A DNA stretch of 64,000 nucleotides from contig NZ_FQZF01000006.1 of the NCBI RefSeq assembly GCF_900141905.1, positions 142,254 to 206,253 of the forward strand, written 5' to 3'. Below, one piece after another: positions 45,238 through 53,830 of this stretch. A program made the position numbers and the translations under genes. Under the pieces are notes generated by a model. The model made no database searches. It saw nothing but the letters and a program-made list of their open reading frames with translations, and was not told the DNA's origin. The stretch's first letter is position 1. Each line of letters starts with the position of its first letter. This DNA is from Muricoccus roseus. GTDB lineage: Bacteria; Pseudomonadota; Alphaproteobacteria; Acetobacterales; Acetobacteraceae.

Positions 45238-46025
45238 GCACGCCCGAGCCCGCGCTGGTCGTCACGCTGGAGGGGTTCGAGGGGCCGCTCGACCTGCTGC
45301 TCGACCTCGCCCGGGCGCAGAAGGTGGACATCGCGAAGATCTCCATCCTCTCGCTGGTGGACCAGTACCTCACCGTCATCGAGGGTGCCCGCCGCGTGCG
45401 GCTGGAGATCGCGGCCGATTGGCTCGTCATGGCGGCCTGGCTCGCCTGGCTCAAATCCCGCCTGCTCCTCCCCGACGATCCCGAGGCCGAGGAGGACGCC
45501 GAGTCGCTCGCCGAGGCGCTCGCCGACCGGCTGCGGGAACTGGAGCGGATGCGCGAGGCCTCCGCCTGGCTGGCGCAGCGCCCCTTCCTCGGGCGGGACG
45601 TGATGGCGCGCGGCGCGCCGGAGAACCTGGTGCTGGAGGACCGCTCGGCGCTTGCGGCCGACCTGCCCAGCCTGCTCCGCGCCTATGCCGACGTGCTGCG
45701 CCGGGCCGCCGCGCGCCGGCCCTACCGCCCCAAGCCACGCAAGATCTGGACGGTGCAGGACGCCCTGGCCCGGCTGCAGATCCTGGTGGGCCGCACGCCG
45801 GGATGGGCCGAGCTGTCGGGCTTCCTCCCCGAATCCGAAATGGACCCGACGGAACGCCGCGCGGCGCTGGCCAGCACCTTGGTGGCCGGGCTGGAAATGG
45901 CCAAGACGGGCCTGGCCGAACTGCGCCAGGACGCGCCCTTCGCCCCCATCCTGCTGCGCCCCCAGGCCCAGGCCGCGCGCGCTGGCGCCCCGGGCGCGGA
46001 GACCCGCGATGCCGATGCCGCCTGA
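45234..46025 (+). CDS. scpA: segregation and condensation protein A
   Basis: 263 residues. ScpA is the kleisin that bridges the SMC heads and works with ScpB to compact and separate chromosomes. Recognisable are LEGFEGPLDLLLDLARAQKVDI at the N terminus, ISILSLVDQYL, ADWLVMAAWLAWLKSRLLLP and the C-terminal winged-helix part. The first ATG overlaps the M50 protease stop, and the end overlaps scpB by 17 bases, so all three are translationally linked. Confidence 0.95.
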   Translation: MSTPEPALVVTLEGFEGPLDLLLDLARAQKVDIAKISILSLVDQYLTVIEGARRVRLEIAADWLVMAAWLAWLKSRLLLPDDPEAEEDAESLAEALADRLRELERMREASAWLAQRPFLGRDVMARGAPENLVLEDRSALAADLPSLLRAYADVLRRAAARRPYRPKPRKIWTVQDALARLQILVGRTPGWAELSGFLPESEMDPTERRAALASTLVAGLEMAKTGLAELRQDAPFAPILLRPQAQAARAGAPGAETRDADAA

Positions 46026-46743
46026 CCACGAGGACCAACCCGACGCCGAGCACCCCGCGCCCTTGCCGCAGGCCGAGGAGCCCGGCCCGGCTCCGGACCC
46101 GTCCGAAGCATCGGGGCACGACAGGGAGGGGGTCACGCCCGCCATCCCGTCCGGCGAGGCGGCTCCGCAGCCCGCGGCCGAGGTGGCGGAGCTTCCTCCC
46201 TCTCCCGAGGCCATTCGGCTCGCCGAGGCCCTCGTCTTCGCCTCCGCCACCCCTGTCACCCCGGCCCGCCTCGCGCCTCTGCTCCCGCCCGGGATGAGCG
46301 CGGCGGCGGTGCTGGGCGCCCTGGCGGCGGAGTATGCGGGCCATGGCGTGACCCTGGTGAACGTGGCGGGCGGCTTCGCCTTCCGCACGGCGGAAGACCT
46401 GGCGCCTGCCCTGACACGCGTGGTGGAGGTGCCGCGGCGCCTGCCGCGGGTCGCCATGGAGGCGCTTGCGATCATCGCCTGGCACCAGCCCGTGACACGC
46501 GCCGAGATCGAGGAAATCCGCGGCACCGCCCTGTCCCAGACCACGCTGGAGCTGCTGCTGGAGAACGGGCTCGTTGCCCCCCGGGGCAAGAAGGAGGCGC
46601 CGGGCCGCCCGACCCTTTGGGCCACCACCCCCCGATTCCTGGAACAGTTCGGCCTGGCCTCGCTTCGCGACCTGCCCAAGCGCGAGGAATTGCTGCCCGA
46701 GCCGGGCCTTCCCCTGCCCGAACCGGTGCAGGCCCCGCGGTGA
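46009..46743 (+). CDS. scpB: segregation and condensation protein B
   Basis: 244 residues. An acidic Pro/Glu/Ala-rich extension (~1-65) precedes the two winged-helix domains of ScpB (EAIRLAEALVFASATPV, VAGGFAFRTAEDLAPALTR, EALAIIAWHQPVTRAEIEEI, GRPTLWATTPRFLEQFGL). ScpB dimers bind ScpA in the SMC complex. It starts inside scpA; ATG 46009 or 46015 are both possible. The extension makes it longer than typical ScpB (about 190 residues). Confidence 0.94.
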   Translation: MPMPPDHEDQPDAEHPAPLPQAEEPGPAPDPSEASGHDREGVTPAIPSGEAAPQPAAEVAELPPSPEAIRLAEALVFASATPVTPARLAPLLPPGMSAAAVLGALAAEYAGHGVTLVNVAGGFAFRTAEDLAPALTRVVEVPRRLPRVAMEALAIIAWHQPVTRAEIEEIRGTALSQTTLELLLENGLVAPRGKKEAPGRPTLWATTPRFLEQFGLASLRDLPKREELLPEPGLPLPEPVQAPR

Positions 46744-46925
46744 GCCGGCGGGACCTCGCCTGCAACACAAGGTGACGCGGCTTCCATCCCGCGCCGCGCG
46801 GGCCCATCTTTGGGTCCCGCCCCATTTGTGGTGCGGGCGAGTTCTGCTAACGGAGACGACCCCGCCAGGGACCGGTCCTGCCCATCCAGGGGCGGTGGCG
46901 GCCCGCCCCGGGTGATCGGAGAGAC

Positions 46926-47510
46926 ATGTTCGACCTCGCCTGGTCCGAGATCGCGCTAATCGCTGTCGTGGCGGTGGTGGTGATCGGTCCGAAGGACCTC
47001 CCGGACGCCGTGCGCGGCGTCGCCCGCGGCATCCAGAAGCTGCGCCGCATGGCCGGCGAGTTCCAGGGGCACCTGGACGAGGTGGTGCGCGAGGCGAAGC
47101 TGGAGGATGTGCGCGACCAGATCCGCGACATCCGGAACTTCGACCTGAAGTCCACCATCGAGAAGGCCGTGGACGAGGACGGAACGCTCACCCGCACGAT
47201 GCGGGAGGATCCGTTCCGCGCGCCGCCTCCGCCCACCTCCGATGCCGCCCCGGCTGCGGGCACCGACGCCGTGCTTCCAGATTCGCCCCCGCCGGTGGAC
47301 GCCACCACCCCCGCGCCGGAGGTGACGGCCAGCGCCGCCGCCGCCGACACGCCCGATGCCACGCCGCCGGGGCCCGCCCCGGCCGCGCCGCCCGCCGCCA
47401 CGGCCAGCCTGGCCGGCGCCGAGGCGACCGGCATGGACCCCTTCGGCTCCTCGACTCCTCCGCCCGCCGCCGCGGAGCCGCCCGCGCGCCCCGCCACCCA
47501 CACCGCCTGA
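46926..47510 (+). CDS. tatB: twin-arginine translocase subunit TatB
   Basis: 194 residues. An N-terminal membrane helix (FDLAWSEIALIAVVAVVVIG) is followed by GPKDLPDAVRGVARGIQKLR, the TatB signature, then an amphipathic helix and a long Pro/Ala/Thr-rich tail. TatB with TatC forms the receptor for twin-arginine signal peptides. A GGAGAG ribosome site precedes the ATG. tatC follows 18 bases later. No tatA gene lies in the 182 bases between scpB and tatB. Confidence 0.93.
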   Translation: MFDLAWSEIALIAVVAVVVIGPKDLPDAVRGVARGIQKLRRMAGEFQGHLDEVVREAKLEDVRDQIRDIRNFDLKSTIEKAVDEDGTLTRTMREDPFRAPPPPTSDAAPAAGTDAVLPDSPPPVDATTPAPEVTASAAAADTPDATPPGPAPAAPPAATASLAGAEATGMDPFGSSTPPPAAAEPPARPATHTA

Positions 47511-47528
47511 CGAAGAGCCGCATCACCC

Positions 47529-48317
47529 GTGCCCCGTGACCCGGAAGATACGATCGACGACAAGCCCATGCCGTTGATCGAGCACCTGCTGGAGCTGCGC
47601 ACGCGGCTCCTCTGGTCGATCGGCGCCTTCGGCATCGCCTTCGCGCTCTGCTACTACTTCTCCACCTCGATCTACGGCTTCCTGGCGCGCCCGCTGGCCG
47701 AGATCCTGATGGAGCAGGGCGGGGGCGAGCGGCGGATGATCTTCACCGCGCTCTACGAGGCCTTCTTCACCTATCTGAAGGTGGCCTTCTTCGGGGCGGT
47801 GTTCTTCAGCTTTCCAATGTGGGCGACGCAGCTCTGGCTGTTCATCGCGCCCGGGCTCTACAAGTCCGAGAAGAAGGTCATCACCCCCTTCCTCGTTGCC
47901 TCGCCCGTTCTCTTCGTGCTCGGCGCGGCGCTGGCCTATTATTTCATCTTCCCGCTGGCGTGGAAGTTCTTCATCTCCTTCGAGACGCCGACTGGCGGTG
48001 GCGGGCTGCCCGTGCAGCTCGAGGCCAAGGTCTCCGAATACCTCTCGCTGGTCATGCACATGATCCTGGCCTTCGGCGTGGCCTTCCAGCTGCCGGTGGC
48101 GCTCACCCTGATGGCCCGCGTGGGCATCGTCAGCGTGGACCAGCTCCGGCGCGGGCGGCGCTACGCGATCGTCGGCATGTTCGTGGCGGCTGCGATCCTC
48201 ACCCCGCCGGACATCATCAGCCAGGTCGGCCTCGCCGTGCCGCTGATCGTCCTCTACGAGCTGTCCATCCTGGCCGCGACCTGGATGACGCCGAAGCCCA
48301 AGCCCCCCATCACCTGA
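47529..48317 (+). CDS. tatC: twin-arginine translocase subunit TatC
   Basis: 262 residues from a GTG start, six predicted helices. Family signatures include [18 protein letters not shown] (the N-terminal signal-peptide docking region), [23 protein letters not shown] and the mid-protein [20 protein letters not shown]. It is the core receptor of the Tat pathway for folded proteins, such as the candidate Tat substrate at 13703. It follows tatB and precedes serS by ten bases. Confidence 0.95.
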   Translation: MPRDPEDTIDDKPMPLIEHLLELRTRLLWSIGAFGIAFALCYYFSTSIYGFLARPLAEILMEQGGGERRMIFTALYEAFFTYLKVAFFGAVFFSFPMWATQLWLFIAPGLYKSEKKVITPFLVASPVLFVLGAALAYYFIFPLAWKFFISFETPTGGGGLPVQLEAKVSEYLSLVMHMILAFGVAFQLPVALTLMARVGIVSVDQLRRGRRYAIVGMFVAAAILTPPDIISQVGLAVPLIVLYELSILAATWMTPKPKPPIT

Positions 48318-48327
48318 GGCGCTTCCC

Positions 48328-49602
48328 ATGCATGACATCCGGGCCGTTCGCGCCGATCCGGCCGCGTTCGACGCGGCGCTTGCCCGCCGGGGGCTCGCGC
48401 CCGTCTCCACGGAGCTACTGACCCTCGATTCCGCCCGCCGCGCCGCCCAGACCACGGCGCAGGAGGCACAGGCCCGCCGCAACGCGCTGGCCAAGGAGAT
48501 CGGGCAGGGCAAGCGCAGCGGGGCCGACACCTCCGCGCTGGAGGCCGAGGCGACCAACCTGCGCGCCCGGATGGAGGGGCTGGACGCCGAGGCGCGCGCA
48601 GCTGAGGAAGCCCAGACCCGGATCCTGGAGGCGCTGCCCAACCTCTTGGATGCGGACGTGCCCGAGGGCGCGGACGAGGCCTCGAACGTCGTGCTGCACC
48701 AGCATGGCGAGCTGCCGAACCTGCCCTTCACCCCGAAGCAGCATTTCGAGCTGGGCGAATCCCTGGGCGGGATGGATTTCGCGACGGCGGCCAAGCTCGC
48801 CGGCAGCCGTTTCACCGTTCTGCGGGGCCACCTCGCGCGGCTGGAACGCGCCATCGGCCAGTACATGCTCAACCTGCATGTGGACGAGCATGGCTATACC
48901 GAGACGGTGGTGCCGCTACTCGTGAACGACGCCACCATGTACGGCACCGGGCAGCTTCCGAAATTCGCCGAGGACCTGTTCCGCACCACGGACGAGCGCT
49001 GGCTGATCCCGACCGCCGAGGTGCCGCTGACCAACACGGTCCGCGACGAGATTCTGCAGGAAGCCGCGCTTCCCATCCGCCTCGCCGCCCTGTCTCCCTG
49101 CTTCCGCTCCGAAGCCGGCTCCGCCGGGCGGGACACGCGCGGCATGATCCGCCAGCACCAGTTCACCAAGGTGGAGATGGTCTCCATCACCACCCCCGAG
49201 CAATCCGCCGAGGAACATGAGCGGATGACCCGCTGCGCCGAGCGGGTGCTGACCGAACTGGGCCTCACCTGGCGCCGGATCGTCCTCTGCGCCGGGGATA
49301 CGGGCTTCGGTGCCGCCAAGACCTATGACCTCGAGGTCTGGCTGCCGGGGCAGGGCGCGTGGCGGGAGATCTCCTCCTGCTCCAACTGCCGCGACTTCCA
49401 GGCCCGCCGGATGAATGCCCGGTTCAAGCCGCGGGAGGGGAAGGGCAACCTGTTCCTCCACACGCTGAACGGCTCCGGGGTGGCCGTCGGCCGGGCGCTG
49501 ATCGCGGTGATGGAGACGCACCAGCGGGAGGACGGTTCGATCGCCGTTCCGCCGGTGCTCCGCGCCTATATGGGCGGGCTGGAGGCTATTCAGGCTGCCT
49601 GA
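48328..49602 (+). CDS. serS: seryl-tRNA synthetase
   Basis: 424 residues, class II synthetase for serine. The N-terminal coiled-coil arm (~25-105) grips the long variable loop of tRNA-Ser. Motif 2 is in [20 protein letters not shown] and motif 3 in [18 protein letters not shown]. It is the last gene of the argS-to-serS block and lies ten bases after tatC. Proline tRNA follows shortly downstream. Confidence 0.97.
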   Translation: MHDIRAVRADPAAFDAALARRGLAPVSTELLTLDSARRAAQTTAQEAQARRNALAKEIGQGKRSGADTSALEAEATNLRARMEGLDAEARAAEEAQTRILEALPNLLDADVPEGADEASNVVLHQHGELPNLPFTPKQHFELGESLGGMDFATAAKLAGSRFTVLRGHLARLERAIGQYMLNLHVDEHGYTETVVPLLVNDATMYGTGQLPKFAEDLFRTTDERWLIPTAEVPLTNTVRDEILQEAALPIRLAALSPCFRSEAGSAGRDTRGMIRQHQFTKVEMVSITTPEQSAEEHERMTRCAERVLTELGLTWRRIVLCAGDTGFGAAKTYDLEVWLPGQGAWREISSCSNCRDFQARRMNARFKPREGKGNLFLHTLNGSGVAVGRALIAVMETHQREDGSIAVPPVLRAYMGGLEAIQAA

Positions 49603-49660
49603 TCCCGCTTCGGGCCATTGCGCCCGGGGCGGCATCCCCATAGGTTCCCCCCCGGTCTCG

Positions 49661-49734
49661 CGGGGTGTGGCGCAGCCTGGTAGCGCGCCTGTTTTGGGTA
49701 CAGGAGGCCGTGGGTTCGAATCCCGCCGCCCCGA
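49661..49734 (+). tRNA. tRNA-Pro (UGG)
   Basis: Plus-strand cloverleaf starting CGGGGTGTGGCGCAGCCTGG. The acceptor stem CGGGGTG pairs with CGCCCCG, discriminator A. The anticodon loop TTTGGGT gives TGG. CCA is not encoded. Confidence 0.95.
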
Positions 49735-49767
49735 TTCTGACGAGACCTGACGTCTGGAGTGCCGCGC

Positions 49768-50079
49768 ATGAGCATCGCCCGTATTTATTCGACGCCGAAA
49801 AGCGCCATGCAGTCCGGTACCGCCCGCACCGATGACTGGGTGCTGGAGCATGCCCCCAAGGAGGCGAAGCGCATTGACCCGCTCACGGGCTGGTGGGGCT
49901 CGGGCGACACGGACCGCCAGGTCCGGCTGCGCTTCGGCACGCTGGACGAGGCCATCGCCTATGCCAGGGCCGAGGGCCTGGCCTATGAGGTCGAGCCGCG
50001 GCGGCAGCGCCCGGCCATCCGGCCCAAGGCTTATGCCGACAATTTCCGCACGGACCGTCTCTTCAACTGGACGCATTGA
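49768..50079 (+). CDS. NDUFS4-type complex I accessory subunit
   Basis: 103 residues. MSIARIYSTPKSAMQSGTA, WVLEHAPKEAKRIDPLTGW, FGTLDEAIAYARAEGLAYEV and the C-terminal AYADNFRTDRLFNW are typical of the bacterial relatives of mitochondrial NDUFS4 (ETC complex I subunit family). Alphaproteobacteria carry it as an accessory or assembly component of NADH:quinone oxidoreductase. The gene lies between tRNA-Pro and tRNA-Arg, away from the nuo operon, which is not in the window. Confidence 0.93.
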   Translation: MSIARIYSTPKSAMQSGTARTDDWVLEHAPKEAKRIDPLTGWWGSGDTDRQVRLRFGTLDEAIAYARAEGLAYEVEPRRQRPAIRPKAYADNFRTDRLFNWTH

Positions 50080-50107
50080 CGCCGGTTCGGCCCGTCCCCG
50101 GACTTGG

Positions 50108-50184
50108 GCACCCTTAGCTCAACTGGATAGAGCAACCGGCTTCTACCCGGTTGGTTGGGGGTTCAAGTCCCTCAGGGTGCGCCA
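50108..50184 (+). tRNA. tRNA-Arg (UCU)
   Basis: Plus-strand cloverleaf starting GCACCCTTAGCTCAACTGGA. The acceptor stem GCACCCT pairs with AGGGTGC, discriminator G, and the 3' CCA is encoded. The anticodon loop CTTCTAC gives TCT. Confidence 0.95.
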
Positions 50185-50193
50185 CTCCTTTCC

Positions 50194-50218
50194 GGGCCCG
50201 AGCCGCAAGGCCGGGCCC
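50194..50218. terminator. hairpin between tRNA-Arg and recQ
   Basis: GGGCCCG / CGGGCCC, a seven-base stem around an eleven-base loop, lies between the convergent tRNA-Arg and recQ genes and is followed by a short T pair. It may end both transcripts. Confidence 0.5.
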
Positions 50219-50223
50219 TTCGG

Positions 50224-52062
50224 CTATCCGGCGTCCCGCAGCACCCGCAGCACGTCGAGCCCGTAGCGCTCCAGCTTCGACGCGCCCACGCCATGCACCT
50301 CCGCTAGGTCGTCCAGCGTACGTGGGCGCTCCGCGGCGATATCGGCCAGGGTCCGGTCGGGGAAGATGACATAGGCCGGCACGGATTGCCGCGTGGCCTC
50401 CTCCTTCCGCCAGTTCCGCAGCGCCTCGAACACGCCGGCCTCGGCGGGGCTGCCCGCGAATCCACCGGCTGGCGCGGCCGCGCGGCCCTGGCGCGGGCGG
50501 CGGGGGGGGCGCGCGGCCTCTCGCAGGGCGGATTCCTGCAGCATCACGGGTTGCTCCCCGCGCAGGATCGGGCGTGCGGCCTCCGTGGCCTGATAGATCG
50601 GCAGGTTCGTCTCGCTGGCCATCTCCAGTGCGCCGCGCGCCAGCAGGTGGCGGGCGATGTTGCGCCACGCCCCCTCGGCCACGTCCCGCCCGATTCCGAA
50701 GACAGAGAGCTTGTCATGGCCGAAGGAGCCGACCTTGTCGGTTTCCTTGCCCCGCAGCACGTCCACCACATGGCCCAGCCCGAAGCGCCCGCCGGTGCGG
50801 TGCACGGCGGAGAGGAGCTTGCGCGCGGCTTCCGTCGCATCGACCAGCCGGGGCGGGCGGAGGCAGGCATCGCAATTGCCGCAATCCGCGGGCAGGTCGT
50901 CGCCGAAGCAGCGCAGCAGAAGGCGGCGGCGGCAGGTGGCGCTTTCCACGATGGCCACCAGCCGGTCCAGACGCTCATGGTCCAGCCGCTTCTGGTTCTC
51001 CGCCGCCGGGCTCTCGGCGATGCGCCGGCGGGCCACCGCGATATCCTCGGCGCCATAGAGGAGGAGGGCGCGGGCCGGTGCACCGTCCCGGCCGGCACGG
51101 CCGATCTCCTGGTACCAGGCCTCCGGTCCGCCGGGCAGGGCGAGATGCGCCACCCAGCGCACATCCGGCCGGTCGATCCCCATTCCGAAGGCGATGGTGG
51201 CCGCCATCACCACCGGGTCGCCGGAGGAGAAGCGGCGCTCGGCCGCGCGGCGGTCGGCCGCGTCCATGCCGGCGTGGTAGTGCAGGGCGTCGTAGCCATC
51301 CTTGCGCAGGCGGGCGGCCGTGCGCTCCGTCTCGGCGCGGCTGGGGCAGTAGATGATCCCGGCCCCGCGCCCGTCATCGGCCTCCTCCATGAAGGCCGCG
51401 ATCTGGGCGATGGCATTGTCGCGCGGCGCGACCTCGATCCGGATGTTCGGCCGGTCGAAGCTGCCACGGAAGACCGGCGCTTCCGTGAGGGAGAGGCGCT
51501 CGCGGATGTCGTCCACCGTGCGGGCATCGGCGGTCGCCGTCAGCGCCACGCGCGGCACGTCGGGGAAGCGCTCCGCCAACATGGTCAGCATGCGGTATTC
51601 GGGCCGGAAGTTGTGCCCCCAGGCGGAAATGCAATGCGCCTCGTCCACGGCGAAAAGGGCGAGGTTGCCGCGCGCCAGCCGCTCCGCCGTGCCCTCCACC
51701 GCCAGCCGCTCGGGCGAGACATAGAGGAGCTTCAGCTTGCCGTTCGCGAGGTCAAGCGAGACGCGCCGGCGCTCCTCCTCATCGAGCCCGGAATGCAGGG
51801 CCGCGGCGGCCACGCCCTGCTGGCGCAGCGCGGCGACCTGGTCCTCCATCAGGGCGATGAGGGGCGAGACCACCACACCGAGCCCAGGCCGGCACAGCGC
51901 CGGCACCTGATAGCAGAGCGACTTGCCGCCGCCCGTGGGCATGAGGACGAGGCCCGAGCCGCCCGCCGTCACATGCTCCACGATCTCCGCCTGACGGCCG
52001 CGGAAATCGGTGAAGCCGAAGACGTCGTGCAGGACGGCCCGGGGATCGGCGGCGTGGCTCAT
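50224..52062 (-). CDS. recQ: ATP-dependent DNA helicase RecQ
   Basis: 612 residues. The helicase core shows GLVLMPTGGGKSLCYQVPAL (Walker A), FAVDEAHCISAWGHNFRPEY (DEVH-like box and aromatic loop) and FGMGIDRPDVRWVAHL with the conserved motif VI near QEIGRAGRDG. A zinc/RQC region follows (CRRRLLLRCFGDDLPADCGN...CDACL, four cysteines), and a C-terminal HRDC domain (EALRNWRKEEATRQSVPAYV...) ends the protein. It unwinds DNA 3'-5' in recombination repair. No further genes share its strand until cydC, 112 bases upstream. Confidence 0.96.
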   Translation of the reverse strand: MSHAADPRAVLHDVFGFTDFRGRQAEIVEHVTAGGSGLVLMPTGGGKSLCYQVPALCRPGLGVVVSPLIALMEDQVAALRQQGVAAAALHSGLDEEERRRVSLDLANGKLKLLYVSPERLAVEGTAERLARGNLALFAVDEAHCISAWGHNFRPEYRMLTMLAERFPDVPRVALTATADARTVDDIRERLSLTEAPVFRGSFDRPNIRIEVAPRDNAIAQIAAFMEEADDGRGAGIIYCPSRAETERTAARLRKDGYDALHYHAGMDAADRRAAERRFSSGDPVVMAATIAFGMGIDRPDVRWVAHLALPGGPEAWYQEIGRAGRDGAPARALLLYGAEDIAVARRRIAESPAAENQKRLDHERLDRLVAIVESATCRRRLLLRCFGDDLPADCGNCDACLRPPRLVDATEAARKLLSAVHRTGGRFGLGHVVDVLRGKETDKVGSFGHDKLSVFGIGRDVAEGAWRNIARHLLARGALEMASETNLPIYQATEAARPILRGEQPVMLQESALREAARPPRRPRQGRAAAPAGGFAGSPAEAGVFEALRNWRKEEATRQSVPAYVIFPDRTLADIAAERPRTLDDLAEVHGVGASKLERYGLDVLRVLRDAG

Positions 52063-52174
52063 GCGCGGGTCACGGCGCAGGGCAGGGCAACAGGGCGGGA
52101 AGCGGGCATGATGTGACGATCAAATGGGGCAGGGCGCGGCCGCGTGACAGGGCACGGCGGCGCAACGAGGGTGG

Positions 52175-53830
52175 TCAGGACATGGCCGGCAGCGCCTGGC
52201 CGCCAGCGATGCGCAGGATGCGCGTCGGGCGTTCCACCCCGATCAGCCGATGCGTGATCAGGATCGCGCTGCGTCCGGCGAGGGCCGTATCCAGGGTTTC
52301 GAGGAAGGCTCGCTCGGTCGCGGCATCCAGCCCGGCCGTGGGCTCATCGAGGATGATGACGGAGGCCGGGGAGAGAAGCGCGCGTGCCAGGGCGATGCGC
52401 CGCGCCTGCCCGCCGGAGAAACGCGCCCCGGCCTCGCCGCAGCGCGTCTCCAGCCCGTCGGGCAGGGCACGCACGAGATCCGCGATCCGCGCGCGCTCCA
52501 GCGCGTCCCACAGGGCCGGGTCCGGTGCATCCGGTGCGGCGAGGCGGAGATTGGCCGCGATGGTGTCGTCGAAGAGGGTCGCGTCCTGCGTCAGGCAGGC
52601 GATCCGTGCGCGGACGGTGTCGGCCGAAAGGGTCGTGTAATCGGCGCCCCCAAGGGTGATCACCCCCTCCTGCGGCGCCGCGAGCTTCAGCAGCAGCGCG
52701 GCAAGCGTGGATTTGCCCGCGCCGGAGGGACCGAGAAGGGCGATGCGCGCGCCCTCCGGCAGATCCAGGGAGAGGTTGTCGAAAACGGGCGAGCGGTCCG
52801 GCGCCCAGGTGAAGCTGAGGCCGCGGATGGCGATGGCATGCCCGGAGGGTGTCGCCGAGGCCGGCGGATCGGGCACGGGAATGGGCTGGTCGGCTGCCTC
52901 CAGCAGGCGCCGCGCGCCGGCGGCCGCAAGGGCCAGGGCGGCGCCGGCCCGGGGCAGGGCGCCCAGCGCATCCATGGCGGCCAGGACGAGGAAGAGCGCC
53001 ACAACCACGGCGCCAGCCCCGGCCCCTCCACCGGCCAGCCCCCAGGCAAGGGCCCCGAGCAGGGCCGCCTGGGTCAGCAGCGTGCCGGAGGCCGCGCCGA
53101 GCGAGCCGGCGCGGGCCAGGCGGCGCCGTTCGCCGTCCATCCGGTCCGCCGCCGCTTCCAGCTTCGCCAGGGCGCGCGGCTCGGCATTGGCGGCGAGGAT
53201 GTCCTCCATGGCGATCAGAGGCTCGACGGCCTCCGCCCGGAGCGCGCCGGTCGCGGCCGCGTTGCGCGAGGCCGCGCGGGCCGCAAAGGGCGCGACCAGC
53301 ACGGGCAGCAACAGGGCGAGGGCGAGGGGAATGGCCACGATCGCCGCGAGCGCCGGGGAAAGCCCGCCGAGGATGACGGCAACGGCCAGGACCACGGAGG
53401 CGGCCGCCGCCATGGGCACGAGCGCGCGGAGATAGAGCCCGTCCAGCGCCTCCACATCGCTCACCAGCCGCCCGAGCAGGTCGCCCGAGCGGTTCAGGCC
53501 GGGGCCCGCGGAAAGCCGTTCCGAGAGGCGGCGGAAGAACCAGGTGCGGGTGTCGGCCAGAGCCCGGAAGGTCGCCTCATGTGTCGCCATCCGCTCCGCC
53601 CAGCGCAGCAAGGGGCGCAGCAGGATCAGCGGGCGCATCAGGATGAGCGAGGCGGCGCCGGCGGCCAGGGTGCCGGTCGCCAAGCCCTGGGAGACGCCGC
53701 TTCCCGCAAGGGCCAGCAGCGCCAGGCCGGCCAGCGCCGAGGCGGCGGCCACGAGGGCGCCGACCGTAAGCCACCCGGCGCGGGAGCGCCACAGGCCGAG
53801 GATCCGGGCAAGGTCGCGGGCCGCGGTCAT
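52175..53830 (-). CDS. cydC: thiol reductant ABC exporter subunit CydC
   Basis: 551 residues with a membrane domain (~20-300) and an ATPase domain: Walker A LLGPSGAGKSTLAALLLK, signature RFSGGQARRIALARALL and Walker B VIILDEPTAG. CydDC heterodimers export cysteine and glutathione to the periplasm and are needed to assemble cytochrome bd oxidase. Its ATG overlaps the cydD stop by four bases, so the pair are translationally coupled. cydAB are not in the window. Confidence 0.87.
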   Translation of the reverse strand: MTAARDLARILGLWRSRAGWLTVGALVAAASALAGLALLALAGSGVSQGLATGTLAAGAASLILMRPLILLRPLLRWAERMATHEATFRALADTRTWFFRRLSERLSAGPGLNRSGDLLGRLVSDVEALDGLYLRALVPMAAAASVVLAVAVILGGLSPALAAIVAIPLALALLLPVLVAPFAARAASRNAAATGALRAEAVEPLIAMEDILAANAEPRALAKLEAAADRMDGERRRLARAGSLGAASGTLLTQAALLGALAWGLAGGGAGAGAVVVALFLVLAAMDALGALPRAGAALALAAAGARRLLEAADQPIPVPDPPASATPSGHAIAIRGLSFTWAPDRSPVFDNLSLDLPEGARIALLGPSGAGKSTLAALLLKLAAPQEGVITLGGADYTTLSADTVRARIACLTQDATLFDDTIAANLRLAAPDAPDPALWDALERARIADLVRALPDGLETRCGEAGARFSGGQARRIALARALLSPASVIILDEPTAGLDAATERAFLETLDTALAGRSAILITHRLIGVERPTRILRIAGGQALPAMS

